Shown in pieces: positions 25,301-39,121 of a stretch of DNA of 64,000 nt. The position numbers were made by a program, and so were the translations under genes. A model generated the notes under the pieces. The model did no database searches. It saw only the letters and a program-made list of their open reading frames with translations, and was not told the DNA's origin. Each line of letters begins with the position of its first letter. Position 1 is the stretch's first letter. Origin of the DNA: Taenia hydatigena (taxonomy: Eukaryota; Platyhelminthes; Cestoda; Cyclophyllidea; Taeniidae); NCBI GenBank assembly GCA_036345935.2, contig JADWOT020000006.1, forward strand, positions 1,090,221-1,154,220, in the 5' to 3' direction.

Positions 25301-25352
25301 GTGTGTTTGCGTCCCGAGACTAATCATGATGCATCGAAGGCATAGACACAAG

Positions 25353-25537
25353 TGTAGCGTCCCGAGGCTCCCTTAAGGCAAAAGAAGGCAAAGTGGCAGG
25401 GCAGAATATATACATTCACCGGACAGAAGGAAATAGACAGCTGGCATGGCCCGAAGGCCAGCCCACGCAGCTAGGGCAATATGACCACCTCTGTGACCTT
25501 GACAGAAACTGGCAGTTCTAACAAGCAAAGTACTACA
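25353..25537 (-). mobile_element. Solo TRIM LTR with short target-site duplication
   Basis: A full-length LTR (TGTAGCGTCCCGAGG ... AAGTACTACA), minus orientation, flanked by CAAG at 25349-25352 and 25538-25541. A short LTR-end fragment (GCGTCCCGAGAC) lies just upstream at about 25309-25345. Confidence 0.82.
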
Positions 25538-26345
25538 CAAGGGACTTAAAGGCGAATTCTCCTTCGCAAACTTAAGGGAGTCGTTGGTAGAGCAAATAAA
25601 CTTGCAAAGATCTACAAATGCAAAAAGTGTATTATAAAATCTAGTTGCATAAATTAATGTGCCTTCAGAGGACTGGAAATTACATTGAGCATTATAAGAA
25701 TACTAAAGTTTGTCGTAAGTGCTATTTTTAGCAGTCCCTGTAATATTACGCAAATAGCGTATTATTATTTAAGTTAAAGCCTAAACTTTTGCAATTTGTT
25801 GTAATGTTTTGCACCCTCATACAAGCCACAAAACTTTGTTTTACTCAACTAGTACCCTTGAAGATTGTTGCAATAATAAAGCAACCAATGGCGTCGAAGT
25901 GTTCCCATTTAGTTCCTATATACACTTGACAGAATTGCGCCAATGATAGATGTACTCTAAAGATAGTTTTATTTTTTCCCATACTACAGCAGTGTTTGTA
26001 GCTATTATTAACTGGTTTTAGTGAATTCAGTGTCTTGTTTTTTTGATACCACGTTGTTTCTGCCCACCCCTCCCCTTTTATCAAAATTTATCACGCCTTG
26101 TTTGTCATTGTGTTCGGACTTTGCGGTTGATACTATATAACATTTGTAGCATTTTCCGATGTTTAGAGGTCATGTTTCCTCTTTATCCAGTTAATATATT
26201 CTTGGGCATTCGCTTACCTATGTTCAATCCGTAGTATGTAATGGTCTTAATTTGCAATTTTGCTGGCTTTTATTTACATTTGCCACGTACGAAGGTGGGT
26301 TTTTTTGGCACCAATGAGTTACATATTTATTACTCTAACTATCAG
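25538..26345. other. Region upstream of WDR5, no gene recognised
   Basis: AT-rich DNA. The last 20 bases (TTATTACTCTAACTATCAG) look like a branch point, pyrimidine stretch and 3' splice acceptor for the first visible WDR5 exon. Confidence 0.5.
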
Positions 26346-27629
<1,284 letters not shown>

Positions 27630-27887
27630 AATACCGCTCTTGGGGTGTTTACGCTTGTTCTTTGTGCACTTCTGTATTTGTGTTCGACTTGACCTAGCCA
27701 AGTTGGTTAAGGCATTCCTGTGTTTACGAACTAGATTTTACGTTTTGTGCTTAAAATCTTATAAGGTTAACGGTGAATTCATTGGAGTTGCAAGTAGGCA
27801 TAAACAAAGAGCTTTAACACTTTCGTATTGGAATGAAGCCTTGATAGCCACAGTCGATTTCGAGCAGATAGCAGTGAACCTAATCAA

Positions 27888-27893
27888 AATAAA
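27888..27893 (+). promoter_or_regulatory. Poly(A) signal AATAAA for WDR5
   Basis: AATAAA about 260 bases after the WDR5 stop codon and about 90 bases before the stop codon of the convergent GRTP1 gene, so the two 3' UTRs probably abut or overlap. Confidence 0.55.
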
Positions 27894-27980
27894 ATTTCAA
27901 AGAGCTTAAAGTAGGGAGGGGATTTTTACACCGCAATGGAAAGCAACGAAGGAAAAGCAAATGGGTAAAAGAAAGTTATC

Positions 27981-30900
27981 TCATAAATTGCCTTTGCTGT
28001 TGCCATGGTTTGCTGGAACGTTCAAGGATGGCGAGGACTCCGCGTCGTCTACATATCGTGTAGGCTTCAACATCTCAGTTTCATCACTGTCATCAAGTTC
28101 TTCACTGTGAGAGTCGACGGTCGGCTGCTCCTCGTCCCCCTGTTGAGTTTGTTGTTGCTGTTGTTGAATTTGCAGCGCCATACGCTCGCGATAGTCACGT
28201 TCTTGTGCCTCTAATTCATCTAATGTGATCTTGACTTTTTCCAGGCATTTGCCCCGAAGTTTGCGGATTAGAGATCGCGGAAGCGATCCAGGTAGGGTGA
28301 ACATGGCCTAGAGATTGATAATGAGGAAAGGACATGCTTTTGCTCTAACGGTTTGAACTAATCTATCATAAACTGATATTTAGTCATCTTAGATTAACTA
28401 GGAATCTCGTTTTAACCTCATCCAGAGCATTTAATGAAGTTAATCATCACGGGGACATTTTATGCTCCTTTCTGTAGTACTGGGGAGATGCAGAACCGCA
28501 GTGTGTGGCATTCGAGCTACGATTAGATGCCTTATTATTGACAGATTAGAACTACTTAATTGTGCTACTCCTCTAACTTGCTTCTCATTCAAACCCTGTG
28601 AGTGGAGATAACACGGATCGTGGGGAATTGGATTGCCTACCTTGAGAAATTCGTGACAGTAGAGGGTTTGCTTATCTTGAGTTATGTCTCGAAAAGTGAG
28701 CACGACATCGGGGAATTGTTGGCAGTAGAGTATCTCTCGGGTGTGTAGCTTTGCTAGGGCTATGCACGCTCGAAAGAGGATCTTACTGCCTTCGTAGAAG
28801 AGACTGTCAAATATTCGCAAAACAGTCTGCAAGAGAAAGTAAATAAACAGTCACTTAAAACGGTCTCATTGCTGGTCGAAGGCATTGAAGTGAGGACAAG
28901 CCGAAGGTTTAGCAGTCGTATTTAGGCGTATTACATGCCTAATTATGTCTGCCAAGACGACTGCTTTTATGGAGCATAGCGGGGTATAAGTTTACTTATC
29001 GTGGAGACTGGAGACGGTCATTACCGATACCACAGGCGCGGAGCGTTCGGAATCTAGAGCAGGTCTCGGAAGTCAACTCCCAATGGGACACCAGCGAATA
29101 TAGACGGGTTTCACAGAAGTTGAGTGTAGCAGTTGGATCTGTCAAGGGTGTAGAACTCTTTGCGACTCCAACTTCAACAAGTTTGTGAGGTCGCATGTTT
29201 TCCCTTGTTTCGTGTCGCGACCCAGCCTCTCAGTACCTTTCATCCTGCCGCTGGTGTGCCTCGTCACATCACCAGGAGAGACTCGATTCCTCGCATTAAT
29301 TCTAAAGCATTTGCTTCCCAATGGTAATGTCACTTCCTACGTGTTCTGTTATTTGATCATTTCTCTGTTTCCCTGCAATCCGGCGCTCTATTTCGTAAAA
29401 CGAGGCAAAAAATCCAACTAACCTACAATGCTGACATTTTCTCCAATCCTTGCACATCAACTTTTAGATAAGGCCCCTTTGTTTGAGACAGTAATAGGCC
29501 ATTTACGTAATTAGGAAAGAGACAAGTGTGAAACCTGTCTCCCTATCCATCCGAAAGACCATTCAAAGAATATTAATGCGACACCGTGACTGTAAAACAT
29601 ATTTCCATGGGTGGAAGCATGTCAACTATTTTCGGGGACAACTAACACCCTCCGAGAGACAGGAACACGGGGAGGTTCACTCCACATGGAGACACGTAAC
29701 AGTCGAAGAAATTCAGTAAATGGTCCTAACTTTTTCCTCCTGATAGCCCAGTTATGCCCCAAAAAGGGAATAGGGTAGAAACCATCTGGAATCTTGTCCT
29801 TGTAAATGCAAGGTGTGACAATTGCCCCGATTTATCAAATTCATACGGGAGGTGATCCCTCGACTGGCAAGTGAAAAGCAAAGGCAGTCAAATGATGAGC
29901 CAAGACTGCTGTTTGCCTCGATGCAATAAACTGATAACCTTGTGTCACGTTAACAAGGCAACGCCTCGATTTTATGCCTGCATCAGAGGCTAACGTTTAG
30001 CTTAACTTAAATGAGTCAAAAGAAGGAGAGTGTTTGGCGTTTCCTCGCATTCTCTGCAGTGATTCAACACTATGCTTTATGTGGTGCAATGCTGAAGTAC
30101 ATGTGTCCACTTGAATTACATTGGGTTATTTGTTAACCTCGCTAAAGGTCACTCAATACAGGTGCTTTAAAGTTCTAATGTAACACAGGCTGGCAGCGAA
30201 TGTGTGTGCTTGGGAAGCACTATAGGCCAACGGCAAAGACTACACGGAGCGCAGTTTGTAATACTTTGTTTGTTCTGACTGTCCATTTCGTTTTCGGTTA
30301 CTTAGGTGGCCATATTACCATGCCAGCAGCTCTATTCCCTCCGTTTATTGAATACATATTCTGCCTTCAAGGAGGTCTCGGAGCGCTACACAGTTGATGA
30401 GCAATGAGTCGAAAGAATAGAATTGGAAAATACAAACTTGCCTCAATGGGAAGAACATCGGCAAATAGGCAGATGAACCACTTGGTGGCGAGAACAACAC
30501 AATCCACGTTGGCATTCTTCAAGGTCTGGTAGATATTGGGTGCCTTCTTCCTAAAATAAGGCGACAGTAACAACTACTCTACTGATCTCAAATACCTGAA
30601 AAGTGGTCAACTCGAATTCAACTTTCATGAACCAGGCTTGACGATTAAATGCGAATTTATTCAAGCTATAAAATGAGGGAAATTTCGTGTCCTATTACAC
30701 GTGGAGGAGGAGCGTGAGGCCAATTGCGCGGCAAATCGACATACGCAGTTAGTTAGGAGGCAGTAGGTTGTTATACTCTGAACACAACCTTCTCTTTAGC
30801 ATAATTACCTGGTTATTGGGAGGAGTTATTTACATTAATGGCGTGCTCTGTTTGACTAACCTACCCGCGCACACCTTAAATCCTCCTAAAGCGAGAGGTC

Positions 30901-33900
30901 AATGCTCTCCAGGTCGAAAAATCAAATCATAGAGCCCCGATAGGCGTTATCGCGTTCGCGGACTTCCTTTTCTAGGCACATCGAGGTAAGATCAAGTTCA
31001 AGTATGCAGAATGTGGCACGAAGAGGTGTGACCTTGATGTGGATTTCAGCTTCAGCCACCTCCATCTCAATCCAATTTTTTAGCCCAGGACACTCTTCAA
31101 TCCTGAATCTGTTCATATGATTAGTTGGCGCATTACTTTGAAAATACTTTTTCTCATAATGTAAGGAGGGCGTGGAGTGAGTTTATGCAAGTGTAAACCA
31201 GGTGCTTCAGCACGATCCGAAGTTATAAGCCTCGCGTGATTAAGGGACAGCTTTGGGTCTCCGCCGGGTGGGGCAGCTTTCGGGTCATGTCAATGGCCCC
31301 AGGCCCTGCAATATGCATTCCATTCGAGTATTATTTGGTCCTTTGTCTTCAGAGCAGTCTGAAGACGCTGCATTCGCGGTAGCGCGAAAGTATACCCAGT
31401 CTTAAGGGACGCCTATCCTGGATAATAAACCTTAGCGGGTAAGAACAGGGGTTTATTCTACAGATGGAAGAATCGGTGACAGCTCATAAAAGAAAGTCTG
31501 AAAAAGGCGTCTACCATCGGGCTACTTTGACCCCGTATTTCGCATGAAAGCCGTGAATCACCTGGAGACATTTCGTTACGAAGGCACTTACCGTACCAGT
31601 TGTATGAACTGACGAATATGCCTGGATAGTAAGGGGGAATAGTAACAAACCCTCATTCCCGCAGAAACGTCTTTAATTCCCTCCTTTGTTACATGATTGC
31701 GCTTTTAGGCCAGTGTTTCTACGACTAGCTGTGAACAAGTGTGATGGCTAGCACATTCGCCCGCCTCCAAAATCCAGTTCCCATAGGGGAAGAAACTACA
31801 AATCCAAACCGCAAAGTTGCTGACCAAAAAGGAGCGCCGAAGACGACTCTCAAAAGGTGGACGGGCCAATTAGGTGCTCCAACCCGAATATTATGTCTTC
31901 TTTCGCCTCCATGGAACTCTCGAGGTGCTACATTGCTGGTCAGTCTCAATTTACTTCAAACCATGGGAACACGTAATTACTCATTCTCATCAAGACGAAA
32001 AGAGTCACTTGATTTGTCACCAAAACCACATTGTTTGCTTAAAAACCACTTTGGTATGTACCAAAAGCAATGGCGAATTTGTAGAACATTAAAATTATAG
32101 AAAAATAACCGCATTTTCCAGGTACAGTCAAAAGGAAGCTAAAGAGTTAGTGAGGGTCGCGCGGCACCTCCACTCTGCATACACAGCATTGCCGTGCACC
32201 ATTTCCAAAGTCTCAACAGCTTTCTGGCCAAATCCGAAAGACGATAATTATTTGAGATTGCCAACATTACTTATTAAGTAAATTTGACCCTTTTCCATGA
32301 TTTATTGAACTTGCATAGTACTTCCTGAGGAAGAGAATGAGGAGAAGCGGCAAAGTGGAACACAGTGGTAAAGTGAGAGGTAGTTTGGTGGATTCTCAAT
32401 GTAGTACTCTGTTGGAACCACCGGCTTTGGTCAAGGTCACAGAGGTGGCCGTACTGCCTCCGGGCCATACCAACAGCCTATTTCCCTCTGTACTTTGAAT
32501 ATATATATTCTACTTTAGCATTCTGCCTTCTTTTGCCTTCGAGGGAGCCTCGGGACGCTACACTCAACGTCCACAAAGAAATCTCTGAAGAAAGGAGAGA
32601 AGGAAATTCTGGCCTCTACGGTTACAGCTACGCATAAGTAACACTTTCGTCGTCCCAAGACGAGAATCACAAATGTGGGAGCATCGAAATTACCATCAAT
32701 TTGTGATAAGCATGTGCAGTGTATCAGGAGAACGTTCACCTCATTTACATAAATTAGGACATAATTTTAGCGCCTGTGAAACCAAGTTTTGAAAGATCTT
32801 TAAGCAATACAATTCTTCAATGAGGGATACTTCAGGCAAAATACATCCAACCATCCCACAAAGGTACTTTTAAATATGTTTCACAAACTAGGCCAGAAAG
32901 TGGTAGCCTTTCCTTTTCCACCGAAGTAAGTAGACCCAAGTAAACATAAAGCAAAGTTCTTAAAAGAATGACTCGCCGTTTTTCCCCAATAAATGGGGCA
33001 TACATACAAGTCTTAAATCCCACCACCATCCTAGAGATGGTGGAATTCGGTCACCTCGTCGCAGTAGAAACCCATGATTTGCATTGTCACTACCAACCGG
33101 TTTGGGGTGCTTTGAATGAGAGCTGCCAAACACCGATTATACTTGACTTAATAATCAGTCTGCGTGAGCCGTAAAAATTCCCCCAAAAAAAAATAATAAT
33201 GAAACATGAAAGGCCATTGAGTGGGAGGAGTTGCCGTGGTGATATGAATTTATTGTCAAGCGTAGCCCCTAGTGGAGAAAAGTGAGGGAGAAAGGGGGGC
33301 GGAGGAGGGGGGAAGAGATTTGCCAGTCACAATATGAGGAAAGGCGATTGGTTGGCAAAACGAACCTGCAAATCTTTACAATGAGGCGAATGCAAAATGT
33401 CGACTGCACATTTTTAATTTAAACAACAGAGAGATGTGGGCTGCTTCTGAACTGGGACAAAATTGGAGTACACTTTTTGTTCAACATTCAAAGAGTATTT
33501 AAATTGCGTTGGTTAGCGAATGCTCTTTTTTTTCACTTCTCAGCGTCTATTAGCCAATTTGGCGTATTTTGGCCTGAACGTGGAGTGCAGTCAGTCAACC
33601 GATGTCACCAACCTTGGCATTTTGTTGCATTTCGAGGCAAAAAATCAAGGCAAATAGGAGCGCAAGAGAAACTCTATGCTCCTCTTTTGAAAAACTTTGC
33701 GCCGTTTTAGTAAAGTCAGTGAAGAGCAAGAGAGTTGGTTTAGAAATCCGCATAGCCCATAAAAGTGTAGCTCTTTCGCTTCGGGTACATTTGGCACGAA
33801 TGTTGACTGCAATAGTTGTGGAAACTGTGCAGTGCCCTCCTAGGGGGAAATGAATCCCTTTTTTTTTAGTTTACGCACAAAGTCAGTGCTCTTTTTGCAT

Positions 33901-36174
33901 TCGTTGGGAACATTATAAGGCATATAACGAAAATGGAGTAAAATTGGGTTCAAATTCTCAAAACCGTCACCTGTGGTTAACTTTTGGAAGCATGATGAAA
34001 ACACGTGAACATTCTAGGCGTGTACGTTGTGCTAAGCGTAGTTCCAATCATTTAGTTTCCCAAGACAAAGGGGTAGAAGAAAAGCCTACTTGAGCAATTC
34101 CTCAAAGACGAGACAGTCAACACGGACATTGACCATACTGTCGGAGTAGTAGTTGGGCACAATGTGGTGCGACAACGCATAAAGCAACCAGAAGGCTCGC
34201 TCCTCCGCCTCGACCTCCGAGACGCCTTGCATTGCCAGTAGGAGCGTCGCTGCAACGTAGTTGAGGCCCTACAACAGCATCACATTCTCTCGTCAGTAAA
34301 GAATCCGCCTACTGAATGCTTAATCACCGAGGTACCCTCTAGGTAGCACTGCAATAGGATCAGCGCCATCAAAAATACCTCAGAATCCATAATTCACTGC
34401 TAAGCTCCTCTTCATCTAGCTCTATTTCGTCTCCCGCATGATCAGTTTGTAGAGCAAATGTAAGTAGGAAAAAAGTCAGTGAATAAATACAAGTAGGCGG
34501 ATACACTCTGTTGCCACCGCGATGATCTCATTCATGTGACTGCTTGCACGATAGCCTGAATATAAAGCGACTAAGATATATTGTGCAGTTTTCGGTATAC
34601 CCTGTTGCAAAGTTCTGTTGTAACCTGCAGAGACAGGTGAAATACATGTGCCCAGTTGCTGCTTGATTGTTCACTCGCTGAACAGCGGACAACAACAACT
34701 ACTGCTGAGTTCTACCTACTCATTATAACTTAAAAAAGAAGAAGAAGAAGAAAAAGACCGATTCATGGTCTCATAAGACAATGCGAGTCCTCATACCGCA
34801 AATCGAGAAAGGAACCGGCCAATTAGGAGATTTGAATTCGAGAATAGAGAGGGAAAATCAGGCTAGATTTGTGATAAAAATTATACATCCAGAAATCGTG
34901 AAAGCTGTAAAAATCAAAGTAGCATAGGTTCACAGATTACGTACGACATTTCGCAAACACACACCCGCTCTGAAGTGTTTACATGAGTCTACAATGCTAT
35001 GGTACGCAAATGCAGGCCAAACTTTGGTACAGCTGATTTGTGCCAAAATTTTTCTCTTATTCTGCGTCAGCACGATTTACCATGTGTTATTATCCATAGC
35101 GGAATGATAGATTCAAGAAAGAGTAAAAATACTGAAAGTTCAACGCCTGCAGTAGGAGCAGAGAATGTGAACTCCGAAAACACTAGTAACGCTGAGTATC
35201 AAAAGGGCTCAAACAGACTCAACGTATAAACCCCAAGAGGTTATTGAACTGAGTGAGTGTAATAATTATCCCACGCAAAGGTGAAGCTTACAGTGTACAG
35301 AAGATCTAATGTTTTGACCTGACACCTCTACAGAGCCTCCATAAAAAGAGTATGCATTGACCATCACCATCCATCCTGGGAGGTGAATGGAGATTAAAAA
35401 TTCAATTAAGTTAATGATTCCAAATAAAAACATCAAAGCACATCTCTCACATAGTGTGCTATAAGACCAATTAAACGGTTAAATGTAGTAGCTGAATCTG
35501 ACGAAGAACCATGAGACCAATTCTTCGTAATTAAAACTGTTTTAGTCCGCGTCCACTATAGGTTCAAGTTTATTCGTTTAAATGTCCAAACATATGTGGA
35601 TGCCAAATAGAGGATGAGGAAAAGCACTATTCTACCTGACAATATCCGATCATGGGGAATTTTACAGCGAAAGCCACAAGAATCCGTTGAAGAGCCTGTA
35701 GTTTGTCACCTTTGCCTTCGGCTTGTGAAAAATGCGCGTTCTCTGGGAATGTTCTGGGAATATCTGAAGATCAAGGCAGAAAACTAAATAAGAAGGGAAA
35801 AGTGGAATGCCTACCTGCCATGATGGTCGTGAAAATTGATTTTGGCGGTTGAGCGGCAGCAGCGGCCTGATAAACATTCGGATTCTGTCGCATCATTTCG
35901 GAAGCGCCTGATAGGGTCATCCAAACGTGACTTCGAAACTGGGCTGGTACGCCCTTGCGACAAAAGCGTTTGACTAAAGATGGAAGAGGCGAGAATGAAT
36001 GCTAAAGCAGAAGAATTAGCACTTACGCTGATGGCTGCGAACGAGGTTGCCCTGATCGATAACTGCCTTCCAGCGTGCGCACCGACGTTCAAGGACAATC
36101 TCATAGGACTTTCGAAAGTCCTCGTATACCTCTTTGGAGACAAAGTCGGGGCTTTCAAAACCATAGGTTTGCAT
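27981..36174 (-). CDS. GRTP1: GRTP1-like TBC-domain Rab GTPase-activating protein
   Basis: Minus-strand exons in order: 36174-36027, 35973-35815, 35763-35636, 34268-34090, 30550-30442, 28826-28641, 28307-27981; phases join to a 411-residue protein. TBC proteins accelerate GTP hydrolysis by Rab GTPases in membrane traffic. Seen: N-terminal YGFESPDF, KRFCRKGVPAQFRSHVW, the arginine-finger motif IxxDxxR (IMADIPRTFP) and the glutamine-finger motif YxQ (IGYCQGLNYVA), then ATKWFICLFADVLPIETVLR and FDSLFYEGSK, all typical of growth-hormone-regulated TBC protein 1. The C-terminus is extended by a Gln run and an acidic Ser/Glu/Asp tail. The intron after 30442 starts GC (GAG|GCAAGT). The ATG at 36174 directly follows an acceptor-like CCATAG, so the start may be trans-spliced or an upstream exon may exist. 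Three introns exceed 1.3 kb; two of them (28827-30441 and 30551-34089) contain TRIM LTRs. Confidence 0.9.
30257..30390 (+). mobile_element. Solo TRIM LTR (internally deleted) with target-site duplication, in GRTP1 intron
   Basis: A 134 bp LTR from TGTAATACTTTG to GAGCGCTACA, flanked by CAGTT at 30252-30256 and 30391-30395. It lacks the central GC-rich block. It lies 52 bases beyond the 30550-30442 exon, inside the intron that follows it, antisense to the gene. Confidence 0.85.
31215..31940 (+). mobile_element. Two strongly decayed TRIM LTR ends in a GRTP1 intron
   Basis: At about 31350-31395 the sequence GACGCTGCATTCGCGGTAG parallels the family junction of LTR end and primer-binding site. 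At about 31890-31945 TCGAGGTGCTACATTGCTGG does the same. The rest is barely recognisable. These may be two LTR/PBS junctions of separate old insertions. Confidence 0.45.
32400..32562 (+). mobile_element. Solo TRIM LTR with target-site duplication, in GRTP1 intron
   Basis: Starts TGTAGTACTCTG and ends CGGGACGCTACA, flanked by CTCAA at 32395-32399 and 32563-32567. It is inserted in the 3.5 kb intron between exons 34268-34090 and 30550-30442, antisense to the gene. Confidence 0.88.
32568..34089. other. Rest of the long GRTP1 intron, nothing recognised
   Basis: No recognisable domain on either strand. A-rich and G-rich patches near 33180-33320. Confidence 0.5.
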
Positions 36175-37465
36175 CTATGGAGTAAAAATTCAAAATTTGC
36201 TAGTACATGAATGAAACTACCAGATAAAATACCCCACAGATCAAGTATCATTTCAAAGCCTCAGGTAAGGTAAGAAGGTAAGTAGTGGCAACCCAAAAAT
36301 GCTTCAGAGTAGGAATATCAAACTTAAGGTCAATAAACGTTATGCCAAGGGGAAACAACGCAGTGCTATTGTAAAAATTTTCCCTACTGTAATAGAAAGT
36401 TTTGGAACTTCTGCGCCCTTTGATTGTGGGCGAAAAGTGGTACGATGTATGGAAGTTGTCCATAAAAGGTCAAGTGATTCCTAAATCAAATCTGTGTATC
36501 AGGATCACGGAAGCATACCATAACTGAAACAAGTTACAGATTGGAGAACGGATAGGCCATCCATAAGTGAAATAACAGCCCTGGCAAGGAACTACGATAA
36601 TCAAACATCTGAGCCCTTTGTCATTATTTTATGCGAATTCCACGCAACAGTTAATAAAAACAAGAGACAAACGGAATTTCGACCATGAAAACGTCCTCAC
36701 AACTTACATTAAAATATGTTAGGGATGTGGGTAGACACTAGTTTGGGCCAAAGAATGGATTGTGTGAAAACACGGGCAGTACCCAAAACCAAACAGCGGC
36801 ACATATGGACCACCAGATATAGTAGGATGACAGAAATCATGAACAGCTACAAACAATGATCAACGAAACCTTATCTAAAAAAATGCCGCAAATTCAGTCA
36901 TTATGAACGAACTTAAGGAACTAAATATTAAGCAAAATTTCTCAGAAAACCAAAGCAATATTTTACTCAAACAGAATGTACTACCAGGCTCGCCATCAAA
37001 CAGACCTGAGACAAGCACCTCCGCGCCAGTTTACATTTTCCGTTAGGGTCATTAGTGCAAAATATGGGTTGAGGAAACAAATAACTAAAGTACACAATCT
37101 CGTAGAAAATAGAAAATGGGAAATGGAAAATGGCCAAATAATAAAAAATATTTGATAACTATAAAGTGCAAATAAAGGGGCGACTTACACAACTTTTCAT
37201 TATTCATAATACAACATTTAATGCTAACACAGATTTATCATTTCAAGTAAGTTTGAGTCGCAGAAAGCCAAAGAAACTTAAAATTAATTTTAAAATATTG
37301 TCTGTATTGTTCTGCGCTTGTTACCAACTTAACTCTCACCATTGGTTAAGTGTCAATTGCTAAGTCATTGCAGATTACTTACTTCTCTTCTCTGTCATCC
37401 CACTCGGTATGAGAATGTTGAGCAATCTTGAATACCTGTATTTTTTTAGCCAAGACAGAGGATGG
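36175..37465. other. Intergenic DNA, no gene recognised
   Basis: AT-rich sequence between the 5' end of GRTP1 and a group of TRIM remnants. Frames present are short and of non-coding character. Confidence 0.45.
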
Positions 37466-37469
37466 ATAG

Positions 37470-37745
37470 CGCTAAATGGCAGTACTGTCTCGGTCAGAAC
37501 ATTCGGCCCGCGCCTTTAGTAAGTGCCAAAAAGCCCTCTAGCCCCTCATCTACAAACTACACCCGACAATGCTACGACCATTGCATTTTTGTTAGGTGAA
37601 CTAGTCTTTGAGCTATGTCAGTAGCTAGACTCTCTATGCATGTCAAACATGTGGAATCCTTTTGGGGTATTATGCCTTCTCCCGACTTTAGGAAAGATTC
37701 AGGAGGTTAAAATGGTGACAGCGGAAATCAAACTCGCTCTTTAAG
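37470..37745 (+). mobile_element. Highly decayed TRIM remnant
   Basis: A CTCGGTCAGAACATTCGGCCC block, ATTATGCCTTCT and then GTGACAGCGGAAATC resemble LTR middle, LTR end and primer-binding site of the family in the right order. Divergence is high. Confidence 0.4.
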
Positions 37746-38016
37746 GAAAAATTGCATCATTCAATTGTCTAAGTCTTGATCCTGATCACGGACTACTTAG
37801 TGATCAGCTGTTATAACATCATTGTGTGGACTGGCCACCTGGGGAATGTCATTAACCTCATTTCCTTCCTTTTTGTTGAAAATGCACAAAAGCACCATGT
37901 GTTTTTTGTCTTTAGAAAAGTCTTAGACTCTTCTTGAAATGGATAAAGCGATAAAGAAACACGCAGGGATTTTATTGATTTTCACACCTGCAGAGAGGGG
38001 TTCATCGAGTCACATC

Positions 38017-38199
38017 TGTAGTAGTTTGTTTGTACTACCGGTTTTCGGTCAGGGTCACAGGAGCAGCCATCTTGCCCGAGCTGCGTAGGCTAGTCGCTGG
38101 GCCATGCCAGCGGTGTATTTCTCTCTGCTCGTTGAACATATATATTCCACCCTAGTATTCTGCCTTCTCTCGCTTTCGAGGGAGCCTCGAAACGTTACA
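38017..38199 (+). mobile_element. Solo TRIM LTR
   Basis: A full-length LTR from TGTAGTAGTTTG to AACGTTACA. Flanks ACATC (38012-38016) and ATATC (38200-38204) differ by one base, consistent with an ageing target-site duplication. Confidence 0.82.
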
Positions 38200-38249
38200 A
38201 TATCGGTAGCTCTTTGGGCATTCTGTAGGTTAAAAATACAAGTCAGCAG

Positions 38250-38435
38250 CACTCTGAGACTTTCCTGAAGGCAAACAAAGACAACATACCAGGGCAGTAT
38301 ATATGTATATTCAGTAGAGAGAGTGAATGGAGCTGCCGGCATGGCTCGGAGGCCAGTCCAGGTGACTAAGGCGATATGGCCACCTCTACAATCAAAATTA
38401 AAGCTGGCAGTCATAACAAACAAAGCATCACAATT
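38250..38435 (-). mobile_element. Diverged TRIM LTR, minus orientation
   Basis: Contains the family blocks CTGAAGGCAAACAAAG, GGCATGGCTCGGAGGCCAG and TATGGCCACCTCT, then AACAAACAAAG. It lies 50 bases from the 38017 LTR in opposite orientation. Confidence 0.7.
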
Positions 38436-39121
38436 ATTTCTTCGCTTACCATTGCGGGATACATTGAGACCTACAATACACGACCAAATGCACACTTCGA
38501 GTTGATCAAGCCACTTATGAAGGTTTTGGTGCAATTTGCATAGGCGCATTTATAAGCATGCAAAATTAAATTATTTTTGTCTATCTTTACATTGGTCAGG
38601 TAAATAAGTGCACCGCTTGAGAACTAAGCAGGGGATTTCTAATTTTTTGTGGGGTCGGGCTAACGATCTTGTAGAGCAATTGCCTACATTTGAGTAATTT
38701 AGAATGTATTCCTTGAAAACAGGCAGGAATTTTGCCTATCGTCCATGTTTACTTAAGACAAATTTGGAATAGGTTCCCATTCTTTTTATCAAAAGCTTAG
38801 ATACCCACTCTTGCCCCCTAAAGCCGGATGCTGAAAATGCATTATAACTTACATGTATTTATTATCCTTTATTGATTAAATTTTCTAAAGTTTTTAATGA
38901 TCTTTTATTGCTTTCGTTTCTGCTATAAATTTATTCTAAAACCCTTTCGACAATGCGTTGTGGATCCGCGATGGCCACTGGTTTGCTTCTCTCTGATTTT
39001 AAATCTGTACGTTTTCCGCTGCTCCGTTACGATGATTCAAAACTCGTTTAAACAGCTGTATCATGGGTATATCCATAAATACGTTAGCACACACATACAA
39101 ATTTCAAGGTCGCCACTGAAA

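Noticed and set aside
31725..32100. Plus-strand 119-codon open frame in the GRTP1 intron
   Set aside because: It overlaps a decayed LTR/PBS junction and shows no recognisable domain.
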